Origin: Spirochaetota bacterium
Lineage (GTDB): Bacteria > Spirochaetota > UBA4802 > JAFGDQ01
Direction of reading: 5' to 3'
DNA length: 48,489 nucleotides
Assembly (NCBI GenBank): GCA_016932015.1
Contig: JAFGDQ010000102.1
Coordinates: 1-48,489, forward strand
Each line of letters begins with the position of its first letter. The stretch's first letter is position 1. A program made the translations under genes and the position numbers. Below the pieces are notes generated by a model. It worked only from the letters and a program-made list of their open reading frames with translations. It ran no database searches and was not told the origin of the DNA. This document shows positions 1-7,696 of the stretch, in pieces.

Positions 1-122
1 AAAGGATTAACCTGATTACTGCTATGAGCGTCCGGTTGATTTCGTTCATCGACAGATTATCGGACGCATATCACAGGGCTAATCATGCTAATCCTTTAAT
101 CCTTCGCGCCATTTATGGCGCG
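1..122. repeat. Two adjacent imperfect palindromes downstream of the beta-helix gene
   Basis: Bases 1-9 (AAAGGATTA) are complementary to 89-97, 14-18 to 80-84, and 28-34 (GCGTCCG) to 61-67. Inside these, 35-40 can pair with 48-53 around a 7-nt loop, giving one long imperfect hairpin of about 97 nt. A second, perfect stem follows: 105-111 (CGCGCCA) with 116-122 around TTTA. The region lies just past the stop of the minus-strand gene ending at 141. No T-run follows on either strand, so it does not look like a simple intrinsic terminator. It may be a dispersed palindromic repeat cut by the window edge. Confidence 0.5.
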
Positions 123-140
123 TAATCCCGGTTCAGACCT

Positions 141-2033
141 CTATTCCTGCCATTCATAAGCGCCCATGTCGACTCTACCGTTTACAATACGCGGATTACC
201 CGCGAGATCTGTTGCTGTAATACCGGGTGCAGCATCAAGGCCAGCATCGCGTACGACAGATGACGGATAAAGAAAATTAGAATTGTTTTCATCTATGCTT
301 ATGAATGGATCCCCGGAAGTAACACAGCTTACCATATCAAATGCAGATCCATTTGTGCCAATGCCATTAATTATAAAAGAGTAATTTATATAAAATGTTT
401 CGGTAGTAGTGTTATTATAAATATTATCACTATTGTCATTTGGTGCTGTATTATTATTGAAAATGCAATTATAAACCTGAATGTTATTGCTATTAAGATA
501 CAGTGCACCTCCTCGGCTAAAGGAGCTATTATTAAAAAATGTTAAATTGATTAAATTAGAAGCAACTGTTGTTTCTGGTAAATATATTGCACCGCCACTC
601 GTAGCACAAGTATTTCTATAAAATATTGAATTTGTAACCGTATAAGTCCCGGTATGTTGTATGATAATGGCACCTCCGTAACTTCCAATTGCATTATTAT
701 AACTAAAAGAACAGCGGTTAATCGTTAATTCTCCCCTATCAAAACTTATTGCACCACCAAATCCACTTGTTGAATTTTCATTAAACTCAGAATTGGTTAT
801 TGTAACCTTTGCTGAAGTATTTACTTCACTGAAAATTGCCCCACCACCAGAAATACATGTATTGTTATCGAATGTTGAATTTTCAATATTTAATTCCGAT
901 CCAACAATGTATATTGCCCCTCCATAATTGATAGAAGTATTATTATTAGAAATAAAATTACTGCTTGATATTGTCAACTTTACAGTTGAATCTCTTGTAT
1001 AAATAGCTCCACCATTAAATTCTGCTGAATTGCCTGCATCTGTTTCTTCTCCACCAAAAAGTGAATTATTTATTTCAATTGTTGAATTCCCCCCTGCCCA
1101 AATAGCACCACCATTATAACCAGCTTTATTTTTAGAAAAAATTGAATTATCTCTTATTGTAACTCTTGAGCTGCTTGTTGAATATATCGCCCCACCACCA
1201 TAATCAACAGCTGATGTACTTTGAGATTCATTGTCAGTAAATGAGCAATTTGAAATTGTTATTTCACTGCTGTCTGCTGCATAAACTACTCCTCCATTGG
1301 TAACAGCAATATTGTTAGAAAAAGTTGAATTTGATATAGATAACGTGGTAGTGTCTGCAAAAACTGCGCCGCCACCATAAAGAGGATTAACTGTAGATGA
1401 AATTTGCGATTCATTGCCAGTAAATGAACAATTTGATATTGTTATGTTAATGCTGTCTGCTGCATAAATAGCCCCTCCGTTTCCGGTCGCACTGCAACCG
1501 CTAAATGTACATTCCGAGATCGCAGCAGAGCTGGAGGATATCTGCAACGCGCCGCCGTTTCCCGTATAACTGATACTCTCGAATCTGCAATTATTGATTG
1601 TCGGTGCAGCACCGCCTGAAATCACCATAGGCTCATTCGTAAGCTGAAAGCAGTCCAGTACTGTCTCACTTGTTACTTCTGAACCGCTGAAACTTACTGT
1701 ACTGCTTATTACTGTAATACTGTTATCAGTACTTCTTTCGCTGCCGTTCCCGCTGAATCCCCCGTAAATGATAACAGCTTTTGTTATAGAGATTCCGTCA
1801 TATGTCCCTGCTTTTACCCAGATTCTGTCTCCATCTGTTGCAGCATTAACAGCATCCTGAATGGACGTGTACGCATTAAGCCAGCCTTTTCCATCCGGAG
1901 CAGCTGCTGTACCTGAGGAATCAACACATAACGGGAATTCGTGATCCATAGCGTCTATCATGTCAAAAAAAGAATCTGAGCATGAGGTTGTAAAAAGAAG
2001 AGTTGTTAAAAGAATTATAATGGCTTTTCTCAT
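141..2033 (-). CDS. Pmp-like right-handed beta-helix lipoprotein
   Basis: Predicted 630-residue surface or periplasmic lipoprotein. The ATG at 2033 is chosen over an upstream in-frame ATG at 2195 because AAGGAG lies 9 nt before it and it starts a short lipoprotein signal with Cys18 (LLFTTSC). An N-terminal segment reads IQDAVNAATDGDRIWVKAGT, the start of a pectin-lyase-like fold. It is followed by many turns with GGAIY and SxFxxN motifs, as in chlamydial polymorphic membrane proteins. The C-terminus carries the LAGNPR...VDMGAYE signature common at the ends of bacterial beta-helix proteins. The function is unknown; adhesion or surface display is inference. It is the second gene of an operon, 13 nt after the FN3/barrel gene. 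The repeat region looks more AT-rich than the N-terminal part, which suggests repeat turnover. Confidence 0.85.
   Translation of the reverse strand: MRKAIIILLTTLLFTTSCSDSFFDMIDAMDHEFPLCVDSSGTAAAPDGKGWLNAYTSIQDAVNAATDGDRIWVKAGTYDGISITKAVIIYGGFSGNGSERSTDNSITVISSTVSFSGSEVTSETVLDCFQLTNEPMVISGGAAPTINNCRFESISYTGNGGALQISSSSAAISECTFSGCSATGNGGAIYAADSINITISNCSFTGNESQISSTVNPLYGGGAVFADTTTLSISNSTFSNNIAVTNGGVVYAADSSEITISNCSFTDNESQSTSAVDYGGGAIYSTSSSRVTIRDNSIFSKNKAGYNGGAIWAGGNSTIEINNSLFGGEETDAGNSAEFNGGAIYTRDSTVKLTISSSNFISNNNTSINYGGAIYIVGSELNIENSTFDNNTCISGGGAIFSEVNTSAKVTITNSEFNENSTSGFGGAISFDRGELTINRCSFSYNNAIGSYGGAIIIQHTGTYTVTNSIFYRNTCATSGGAIYLPETTVASNLINLTFFNNSSFSRGGALYLNSNNIQVYNCIFNNNTAPNDNSDNIYNNTTTETFYINYSFIINGIGTNGSAFDMVSCVTSGDPFISIDENNSNFLYPSSVVRDAGLDAAPGITATDLAGNPRIVNGRVDMGAYEWQE
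1225..1468 (-). repeat. Intragenic 61-nt direct repeat pair
   Basis: Bases 1225-1285 and 1408-1468 match at 55 of 61 positions by my hand alignment. The offset is 183 nt, exactly 61 codons. Both copies encode AADS..ITISNCSFT-type turns of the beta-helix protein, so this looks like an in-frame duplication of one segment. Confidence 0.75.
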
Positions 2034-2046
2034 TGTAATAAACTCC

Positions 2047-3474
2047 TTAGAATTTAATTCCTGCAGCCGGGCCGATTGTCCAGTAACCAATATGGCCGGA
2101 TTTTTCTGCAATGTATCTGTAATCTCCTGATACAGTAAAAAAGAACATTGAAACATCCCAGCGTATTGAAAGGCCTGCTCCGAAAACAGGGTCATAACCG
2201 GCGGATGTTAAGTCTGTTCTGCCGCCGTTTATTATATCCAGGTTGGTATATGTGTTTTTGATGTAACAGTATCCGGCATAAACAGCAGGAGATATCCTTA
2301 TCCATCTGATAGGATAAAATGAATAGCCGATGGACAAAAGTACGGGCACTAACATGACACTTTCGATGGAATCTTCAGGGAAGATGTATTGTTTCCGGCC
2401 CTGAAATTTGACATACGATGCTTCAATATGAAGATCAAGTCCTGTGAAAAAATAATTTGAGATTCCTCCTCGTACAGCTATCCCGTAATGAGGGTCTGTT
2501 GTTTCCTTTAGCTTGCTTAACGGGAAAGCGTAAAAAGGCATTACTGCAAAATTTATCTCAGGCCTTGGGCCGAAATAGATTGAGATGCTGTCTCCTGATT
2601 CGTCTTTAAGATTGTCAACACTCCTGATGAATACACGGTCAAAACTTTCTTTTCCTGAAACAGTGTGCTCTTTCTTTGAGGTTGAAGCAAGCTGGATGGT
2701 TTTAAAGTTGAGTACTTTATAAAGATTATAGCTCGTTACTTTGCCGTCCGGATCAATTCCTTCTTCCCATTTTACATGAAAGTTGCCGTCAGGTTTCTTT
2801 CCCGCAAAATAATCCTCAGGTGCAAACGGCAGAATGTTCTTCGTAGTAATTTTTATTTCATTGCTGGGTGAGCTTTCAAAACCGTCTCTGTCAACGCTTT
2901 TGACTATGAAATAATATTCAGTATTGCTTTTAAGGCCGCTGATTGAAATATTTTTTGATGATGTCTGCCCTGTCTTTTCATATTTGCCGTGCATGCCGGT
3001 TCTAATGTAAACATTATAATTACTAACAGGGTCATAGGGCGGAAACCATGTCAGTTTAACGGAAGTCGTGTCCGCTTCCCCTGCAAGACCTGAAGGATTC
3101 CTCTCTGCGACAAAAAGTACATCTGTTCTTTTAAGTTTGAATTCTTCAGGAGAATAGAGCTCTTTTCTGCATGTGTAGCTTACCCTGTCTTCATCAACAA
3201 TGTATGCAATAATGCTTGTGCCGTCCCGCTTCTGAATATATACTTTACCCATACTCAGTTCAGTATACATAATACGGATAATATTATTCCGCCTGATCTG
3301 TTTTTTTTTGCCTTTTATCCGTACTGTTATATTGTCTTTTCCGTCGGAAACAATAGTTCCCTGAATTATTTTACCGTCCTTCAGGAAAATATACTCGGCT
3401 TTAACTTTTGCCGGATAAATGAACAGGCACAGGAATACTGCTGTTAAAGTTATTTTAATAATATTGTTTCTCAT
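2047..3474 (-). CDS. Secreted FN3-domain protein with C-terminal beta-barrel-like region
   Basis: 475 residues with a signal peptide ending near VKA-EY (residues 25-28). Residues 28-120 hold two copies of a small beta-rich module beginning 'FLKDGKIIQG', a type I associate with spirochaetal envelope proteins. Residues about 125-213 form a recognisable fibronectin type III domain (TSVKLTWFPP ... NTEYYFIVKSVDRDG) and a second, weaker FN3-like segment follows to about 300. The last 170 residues alternate polar and aromatic residues and end in F, as outer-membrane beta-barrels do. An AGGAG lies about 15 nt before the ATG, rather far. It is the first gene of a pair with the beta-helix lipoprotein, so the two products may act together on the cell surface (inference). 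Confidence 0.75.
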   Translation of the reverse strand: MRNNIIKITLTAVFLCLFIYPAKVKAEYIFLKDGKIIQGTIVSDGKDNITVRIKGKKKQIRRNNIIRIMYTELSMGKVYIQKRDGTSIIAYIVDEDRVSYTCRKELYSPEEFKLKRTDVLFVAERNPSGLAGEADTTSVKLTWFPPYDPVSNYNVYIRTGMHGKYEKTGQTSSKNISISGLKSNTEYYFIVKSVDRDGFESSPSNEIKITTKNILPFAPEDYFAGKKPDGNFHVKWEEGIDPDGKVTSYNLYKVLNFKTIQLASTSKKEHTVSGKESFDRVFIRSVDNLKDESGDSISIYFGPRPEINFAVMPFYAFPLSKLKETTDPHYGIAVRGGISNYFFTGLDLHIEASYVKFQGRKQYIFPEDSIESVMLVPVLLSIGYSFYPIRWIRISPAVYAGYCYIKNTYTNLDIINGGRTDLTSAGYDPVFGAGLSIRWDVSMFFFTVSGDYRYIAEKSGHIGYWTIGPAAGIKF

Positions 3475-3868
3475 AATTTATTAAAGGTGCTCCTGATGAA
3501 TTAAATTTCTGTTTAAGGGCTTTTCTCTTTATTCCTTTACTGTATCCTTAAAATATTCCTGAAGATATTTTATGTCAGCATCTGTGCTTAACATATTTAC
3601 AGTATGGAATTTACGGAAAAATTTCCCAAAAATATTTTAAAAAATGAAAAAACTATTAAATATGTAACATTATTGCGCCATGTCATCAGTTTTTTTATAA
3701 AGAATCTTAAATTTAATTTATTTTTATTTATTTTAAACAAAATTGACCAAATGTATATGTTTTTATATAAATACGTGAGTATCTTTTTTTCCGGAAAAAT
3801 TGAGGAATAATTAAAGCCCGGTTTCTATACCGGGCTTTAAGAAAAATTTTGTTAGTAAAGCCTGCTGC
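3475..3868. other. AT-rich intergenic region with terminator; no convincing gene
   Basis: This stretch separates the surface locus from the TusA gene. It contains a perfect 8-bp stem at 3549-3556/3565-3572 upstream of the FN3 gene and the terminator at 3811-3840. A plus-strand frame of 68 codons (3604-3810) has no ribosome binding site and an F/K/I/N-rich composition, so I do not call it. A weak minus-strand promoter candidate (CTGACA, 17 nt, TATTTT) could drive the FN3 gene. Confidence 0.4.
3811..3840 (-). terminator. Hairpin terminator after tusA
   Basis: A perfect 11-bp stem TTAAAGCCCGG/CCGGGCTTTAA has an 8-nt loop and lies 28 nt past the TusA stop. The symmetric stem could serve either strand, but only the minus strand has a gene ending here. 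The following T-tract is interrupted. Confidence 0.75.
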
Positions 3869-4087
3869 TTACGATTTTTTTATGGAAATTCTGTAACCTT
3901 CGCCTTCAGAAGATATATGTGTGACTTCGCAGCCCTGGCTTTTCGCGGCTCTTGTTACATTCTCTCTGGATGTATCTGTATCTACCAGAACAATAATTTC
4001 TTTTTCGGTGCCGGACTTGATTTCATCCATTGTCATAATAACCGGCTGCGGGCATGAAAGCCCTCTTGCGTCAACTGTTGATGCCAT
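3869..4087 (-). CDS. TusA/YedF-family sulfur carrier protein
   Basis: 72-residue TusA-fold protein. The N-terminal DARGLSCPQP carries the conserved Cys-Pro (Cys12), which in this family holds persulfide sulfur (or possibly selenium). The ATG at 4087 is chosen because GGAGG lies about 7 nt upstream; a longer frame from 4144 would overlap the upstream gene and lacks such a site. It follows the YedE-type permease by 14 nt, so the two are surely co-transcribed. YedE-TusA/YedF pairs are known in selenium and thiosulfate/sulfur metabolism. The extended YedF C-terminal domain is absent, leaving only the TusA module. A terminator follows. Confidence 0.9.
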   Translation of the reverse strand: MASTVDARGLSCPQPVIMTMDEIKSGTEKEIIVLVDTDTSRENVTRAAKSQGCEVTHISSEGEGYRISIKKS

Positions 4088-4101
4088 TATACTTACCTCC
4101 T

Positions 4102-5193
4102 TTACGCTATTTTTTTTCTCATTGTAAATCCAATGAGAAGACATACAACTATTCCGACAATTACTGCGGCAATGCCGTGAGGGCCGACTCCGTTGGGTGA
4201 ACTGGCAAGGCCGAAGTTATGCGCGAAAGCAGCGCCCACAATCATTCCGAAAACAAATACAGCAGAATCACCGTCGCCTTCTCCCACAAGAAAAAGCTGA
4301 CGTCCGGGGCATCCGCCGGCAAGCGCAAAAGCGAGTCCTGCGAGTGTCATGCCGAAGAAATTCCAGACATGCATAGTATGAGCTACAGGCTGGCCTTCGA
4401 ATCCGGGATTGAACTGGCTCAGTATCAGGTTTGCGATAAATGCGAAAACAATAAGGCTTATTACTCCGCTCAGAAGATGAGTCTGCCTGAACAGCAATGT
4501 ATCCCGGAAAGCTCCCATTGTGCAGAAACGGCTTCGCTGTGCAATGAAACCGATAAAAAGCCCGGCGATCAGAGAAACGATTAATGCTGCGTGCATAGCG
4601 CCGGGGCCTTTTAGGCTGTAAAAAAGAATGTCGTTTTTTTCCTGTCCGTCAATCTGCGGGAATATCAGCATAAGAATGAGGAAACCCAGCATAATCAGCG
4701 GCATTACCCATCCTGCCGCAGTGTGAGTTTTTTGAGTGCGCCCCAGATTATACCCTTTTTTCAGGAATAGCGTGCCAATCCAGATTCCGAATATCAGGCC
4801 CAGAAGTCCGGGTACGGCATTGCCGTCACCGCCCGCAAGGCGAAGCATTGCGCGCCACGGGCATCCGAGGAAAACAAGCGCGCCTGTCATCGCAAAAACA
4901 CCCAGCACGAATCTGACAATCGGTGCGGAACCGAGTCTGGGGCGGAATTCTTTGAAAGCGTAGGCAGCGATCATTGAACCCAGAACAAATCCGATTATTT
5001 CAGGACGCATGTACTGCACCACTGCTGCTCTATGCATCCCGATTGCTCCTGCAATATCTCTTTCAAAACACGCAACGCATATGCCCATGTTTCCTGGATT
5101 TCCCAGTTTCTGAAGAACAGGCGCGAGAATGCCTATTACAGCGCCTACACTGATTATTCCCCATCTGGTGGAAAATAAATTTTTTAAACGCAT
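4102..5193 (-). CDS. yedE: YedE/YeeE-family membrane transporter, selenium-type
   Basis: 363-residue polytopic membrane protein of the YeeE/YedE family (sulfur-compound or selenium-related importers). Conserved cysteines occur where the family has them: Cys39 and Cys42 (GICVACFERD), Cys111 (LGCPWR), Cys224 (RSRFCTMG) and Cys295 (GGCPGRQ). The NMGICVACFERDIAGA and GCPWRAMLRLAGGDGNA blocks resemble the 'YedE-related selenium metabolism' subgroup. This is recognition from memory, so a sulfur substrate remains possible. AAGGAGGT precedes the ATG. It is the first gene of the pair with the TusA-like carrier, preceded by an unusually long, structured leader. No selD, selA or selB is in the window. 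Confidence 0.88.
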   Translation of the reverse strand: MRLKNLFSTRWGIISVGAVIGILAPVLQKLGNPGNMGICVACFERDIAGAIGMHRAAVVQYMRPEIIGFVLGSMIAAYAFKEFRPRLGSAPIVRFVLGVFAMTGALVFLGCPWRAMLRLAGGDGNAVPGLLGLIFGIWIGTLFLKKGYNLGRTQKTHTAAGWVMPLIMLGFLILMLIFPQIDGQEKNDILFYSLKGPGAMHAALIVSLIAGLFIGFIAQRSRFCTMGAFRDTLLFRQTHLLSGVISLIVFAFIANLILSQFNPGFEGQPVAHTMHVWNFFGMTLAGLAFALAGGCPGRQLFLVGEGDGDSAVFVFGMIVGAAFAHNFGLASSPNGVGPHGIAAVIVGIVVCLLIGFTMRKKIA

Positions 5194-5580
5194 GAAATCT
5201 TACCTCCTTAATTTGTTTATTTAAATAAGTATCAGGCATAATAGCATTCTGCCTGATAAAGAATTACTCGAAGCGGATAAATGAAGGGATCACTGTCATT
5301 AACCGCTTTCTGCAGTAAAACAGCTTTTTTGAAATAGCTGATTTCGGATGCGTAATTACTGATAAGGTAGAGACTGTCTTCTTATTATATCAGTCCGGGC
5401 TGTGTTTCCGTCCCGGTCTGAAAGGGAAACAAATTAAAGGCAGGAAATATCCGGCAGGGAAACGGCAGCGCGTTTTATTACGGAAAACCGCACGGGCTTC
5501 CATTCAACCGCTCAGCTTAAAGGGATAAATATTATGTATTTCTGCATGATGTTTGATTTTGTATAGTATTAGTTAGAATG
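5194..5580 (-). promoter_or_regulatory. Long structured leader of the yedE-tusA operon
   Basis: About 385 nt lie between the predicted start of transcription and the yedE ATG, without a convincing ORF. On the minus strand it can fold into several hairpins. These are 5412-5420 with 5391-5399 (9 bp, one central mismatch), 5303-5308 with 5271-5276 plus an inner 5296-5300/5280-5284, and 5250-5257 with 5231-5238 (perfect 8 bp, 11-nt loop). A weaker CAGCT/AGCTG stem followed by TTTT is at 5321-5340. I could not match it to a known riboswitch class. Confidence 0.5.
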
Positions 5581-5584
5581 GTTT

Positions 5585-5614
5585 TTATAAAATCGTATTT
5601 TGTTTTTATGTCAA
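5585..5614 (-). promoter_or_regulatory. Sigma-70-like promoter for yedE-tusA
   Basis: Minus-strand TTGACA at 5614-5609 is followed after 18 nt by TTATAA at 5590-5585. It lies in the gap between the PQQ gene stop and yedE and sets the leader length of about 380 nt. Confidence 0.6.
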
Positions 5615-5638
5615 GGCTTTTATAAACACTTAAAATAA

Positions 5639-6880
5639 TTATTCTATTGCATAAAAATTACCATCATGTGAACCAAAGTATACAACACCGTCTGCTAAGG
5701 CAGGAGAGCATGTAATTTTTCCTTTTGTACGAATTTCCCATCTCTTTTTTCCGGAAACAGAGTCTATTGCATAAAGACATCCGTCATGGCTTCCTGCGTA
5801 CACAGTTTCTTTATTTCCTGCAGGTGATGATTCTATCCATCCGGAAGTCCTGAAGTTCCACAGAATTTCATGCTTTTCAATATCAATTGCCGCCAGATTG
5901 TTTCCGGTGCCTGTATACAGTCTGTTTTTACAAATTAACGGTGAAGAGGCTGTGTTTTCTCTAAAGTCCATTGACCACAGAAATCCTGAGACCGGGGGAG
6001 GAATGGGTAAATCCCCGTACAAATACAGAGTCATCCATGGCCTGCTTATTTTTCTTTCAAGTATCCAGTTCCGCGCTTTGCTGTCAATTGCATGGAGATA
6101 TCCGTCAATGGAGCTGACATAAACAGTGCCTTCATAAATAGAAGGCGAAGAGTAAACGGAGGAATAGGCTTTATACTTAAGCAGACATCTGCCGTCTTCG
6201 GTATTAAGCGCATAGAAATACCCGTCCATTGACCCGAAGTATACAATCCCCTCAAAGACTGCAGGTGAAGATATGATATTCCTGCCTGTCTTATACTTCC
6301 ATATAAGTTTTCCTGTATGAGCATTAAGAGCATATATAAAACTGTCTTCACTGCCGAAGAAAAGTATTCCGTCCGCGACAGCAGGTGATGAAAAGATACC
6401 GTAGCGGGTCTTGAAATCCCATATTTTTTTGCCGGATTTCGAATCAACTGCATACATCCTGCCGTCATTGGATCCGCAATATACAATTCCGTTTACAATT
6501 GAAGGAGATGAATCCACCCACGAATCTGTCCTGAATGACCATACGGGAGTGCCGTCACGCGCTTTCAGAGCATACAGAAAGCTGCTTCTTGATCCGAAGT
6601 ATATAATACCGCCGGCAGCTGCCGGAGATGAATGCACAGGCGCGCCGGTATTGAAAAGCCATTTGAGTGAACCTCTGGGTGTTAATGAACTATTGCCTGT
6701 GGTCCGGGAACGGGAAAGGTCATGCCCGAACATTGACCATTCATTTTTTTTTGAAACAGAGGACAGGCTTTTTACCGGTGTTATAAAAATATTTGAGCAG
6801 GAGTATAGCAAAATAAAAATTAGCAGCAGAAAGGTGAAGAATAAGGTCAGTAAAATTATAAGCCGGTTTTTTGTTGACAT
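5639..6880 (-). CDS. PQQ-binding-like beta-propeller repeat protein
   Basis: 413 residues. Residues 8-28 are strongly hydrophobic, a membrane anchor or lipoprotein signal (LLYSC, Cys28). From about residue 48 to the C-terminus there are successive propeller blades with the motif SSPAxxxGxVYFGSxDGxxYAlxxxxGKxxW, each about 40 residues, eight or nine in all. This is the PQQ/BamB-like WD-type repeat fold; no quinoprotein catalytic motifs were evident, so it is more likely a binding or scaffold protein of the envelope. No clear Shine-Dalgarno precedes the ATG. It stands alone, with the yedE promoter just past its stop. Confidence 0.85.
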   Translation of the reverse strand: MSTKNRLIILLTLFFTFLLLIFILLYSCSNIFITPVKSLSSVSKKNEWSMFGHDLSRSRTTGNSSLTPRGSLKWLFNTGAPVHSSPAAAGGIIYFGSRSSFLYALKARDGTPVWSFRTDSWVDSSPSIVNGIVYCGSNDGRMYAVDSKSGKKIWDFKTRYGIFSSPAVADGILFFGSEDSFIYALNAHTGKLIWKYKTGRNIISSPAVFEGIVYFGSMDGYFYALNTEDGRCLLKYKAYSSVYSSPSIYEGTVYVSSIDGYLHAIDSKARNWILERKISRPWMTLYLYGDLPIPPPVSGFLWSMDFRENTASSPLICKNRLYTGTGNNLAAIDIEKHEILWNFRTSGWIESSPAGNKETVYAGSHDGCLYAIDSVSGKKRWEIRTKGKITCSPALADGVVYFGSHDGNFYAIE

Positions 6881-7194
6881 ATTTTGTTTAAATTTAGTTA
6901 TAAAATTTTGCAGTCAATCAAAATAAAACAATAAAATTATTCGCCTGAATGAAAATATATGCGAATAGAAGAACAATAATTGACGTAAAAGTCAATACGA
7001 TTTTACTGCTTAAAGCATATATTAATATAAATCGTTTATTCGATACAGGTATTTTCAAATTTTGATTTACAAAATCCGTGTTTTAAATTTAAACGTATTT
7101 TAATTAGTTATTGAAAAAAATTATTCCCTGAATAATAATAAAATAAATCAGAGTCAAATTTCATTATAATTTTAATTAATCCGGATATCTGTAA
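6881..7194. other. AT-rich divergent promoter region
   Basis: This region lies between two divergently transcribed genes. The only structured element I see is a short inverted repeat TTGAC (6980-6984)/GTCAA (6991-6995). No RNA gene or ORF is supported. Confidence 0.4.
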
Positions 7195-7593
7195 ATGAAG
7201 CATCACTCATTAGTAACATGGGAAAAAAAATTAAAACAAATGATGGATGAAATTGACGATTATCTCGAAAAAAAATACGGAGATATGTATCCGCTTCATC
7301 CGTCAAGAAGGGGAAGAGGGAAGACCTCGAATAAAGAACATGACGGTTTGTTTAACATCGGTTCTGCTTTCTCCCCCGGATTCGGATCGGATAAAGGAAA
7401 GGGATATATTGTGGATATTGATATGGTTACTCTTTCGCATGTCCCGGATGATGTTGTCATGCAGATTGAATCTGAAGTGGTTTTTCTGATAAAGGAAAAG
7501 CTTTCCGCCTATTTTCCTGATCGAGAACTGAATGTTGAAAAGGACGGCAGTGTAATCAAGATTTACGGTGATTTGTCTTTGGGCAGCATATAA
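7195..7593 (+). CDS. Conserved-looking protein of unknown function
   Basis: 132 residues, soluble, with a charged N-terminus (residues 8-35, rich in K, D and E and probably helical). A Gly/Ser/Arg-rich linker follows, then a compact alpha/beta C-terminal part (about 65-132) containing GYIVDIDMVTLSHVPDDVV. The codon use and composition look like a real gene, and no other frame competes. No strong ribosome binding site is visible before the ATG. I do not recognise the family. It lies 103 nt upstream of DAHP synthase in the same direction and may be co-transcribed. Confidence 0.7.
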   Translation: MKHHSLVTWEKKLKQMMDEIDDYLEKKYGDMYPLHPSRRGRGKTSNKEHDGLFNIGSAFSPGFGSDKGKGYIVDIDMVTLSHVPDDVVMQIESEVVFLIKEKLSAYFPDRELNVEKDGSVIKIYGDLSLGSI

Positions 7594-7696
7594 TACAATA
7601 TGATCATGGAAAATATAATCTGCCGCGTTACGCGCAATAGCATCGTGAATAATATTTTAGCATTAAGAAGATTAAAATACAGGCTGGCAAAAACAT

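Noticed and set aside
1..99. Integron attC-like site
   Set aside because: The inverted repeat is of the right length, but the 7-bp GTTRRRY/RYYYAAC ends are not present and there is no integrase or cassette array.
3529..3594. 21-codon minus-strand ORF before the FN3 gene
   Set aside because: It is a well-composed short peptide, but with no ribosome binding site and nothing to compare; chance in AT-rich DNA is as likely.
3604..3810. 68-codon plus-strand ORF ending at the tusA terminator
   Set aside because: It has no ribosome binding site, an F/I/K/N-rich AT-driven composition, and a terminator straight after it that belongs to the minus-strand gene.
5430..5520. Possible tRNA-Sec or cobalamin-type element in the yedE leader
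   Set aside because: No T-arm or acceptor pairing for tRNA-Sec, and the stems do not fit the conserved cobalamin riboswitch core.
6411..6926. 171-codon plus-strand ORF opposite the PQQ-repeat gene
   Set aside because: It is an antisense shadow of the repeat blades; it lacks a start signal and domain.
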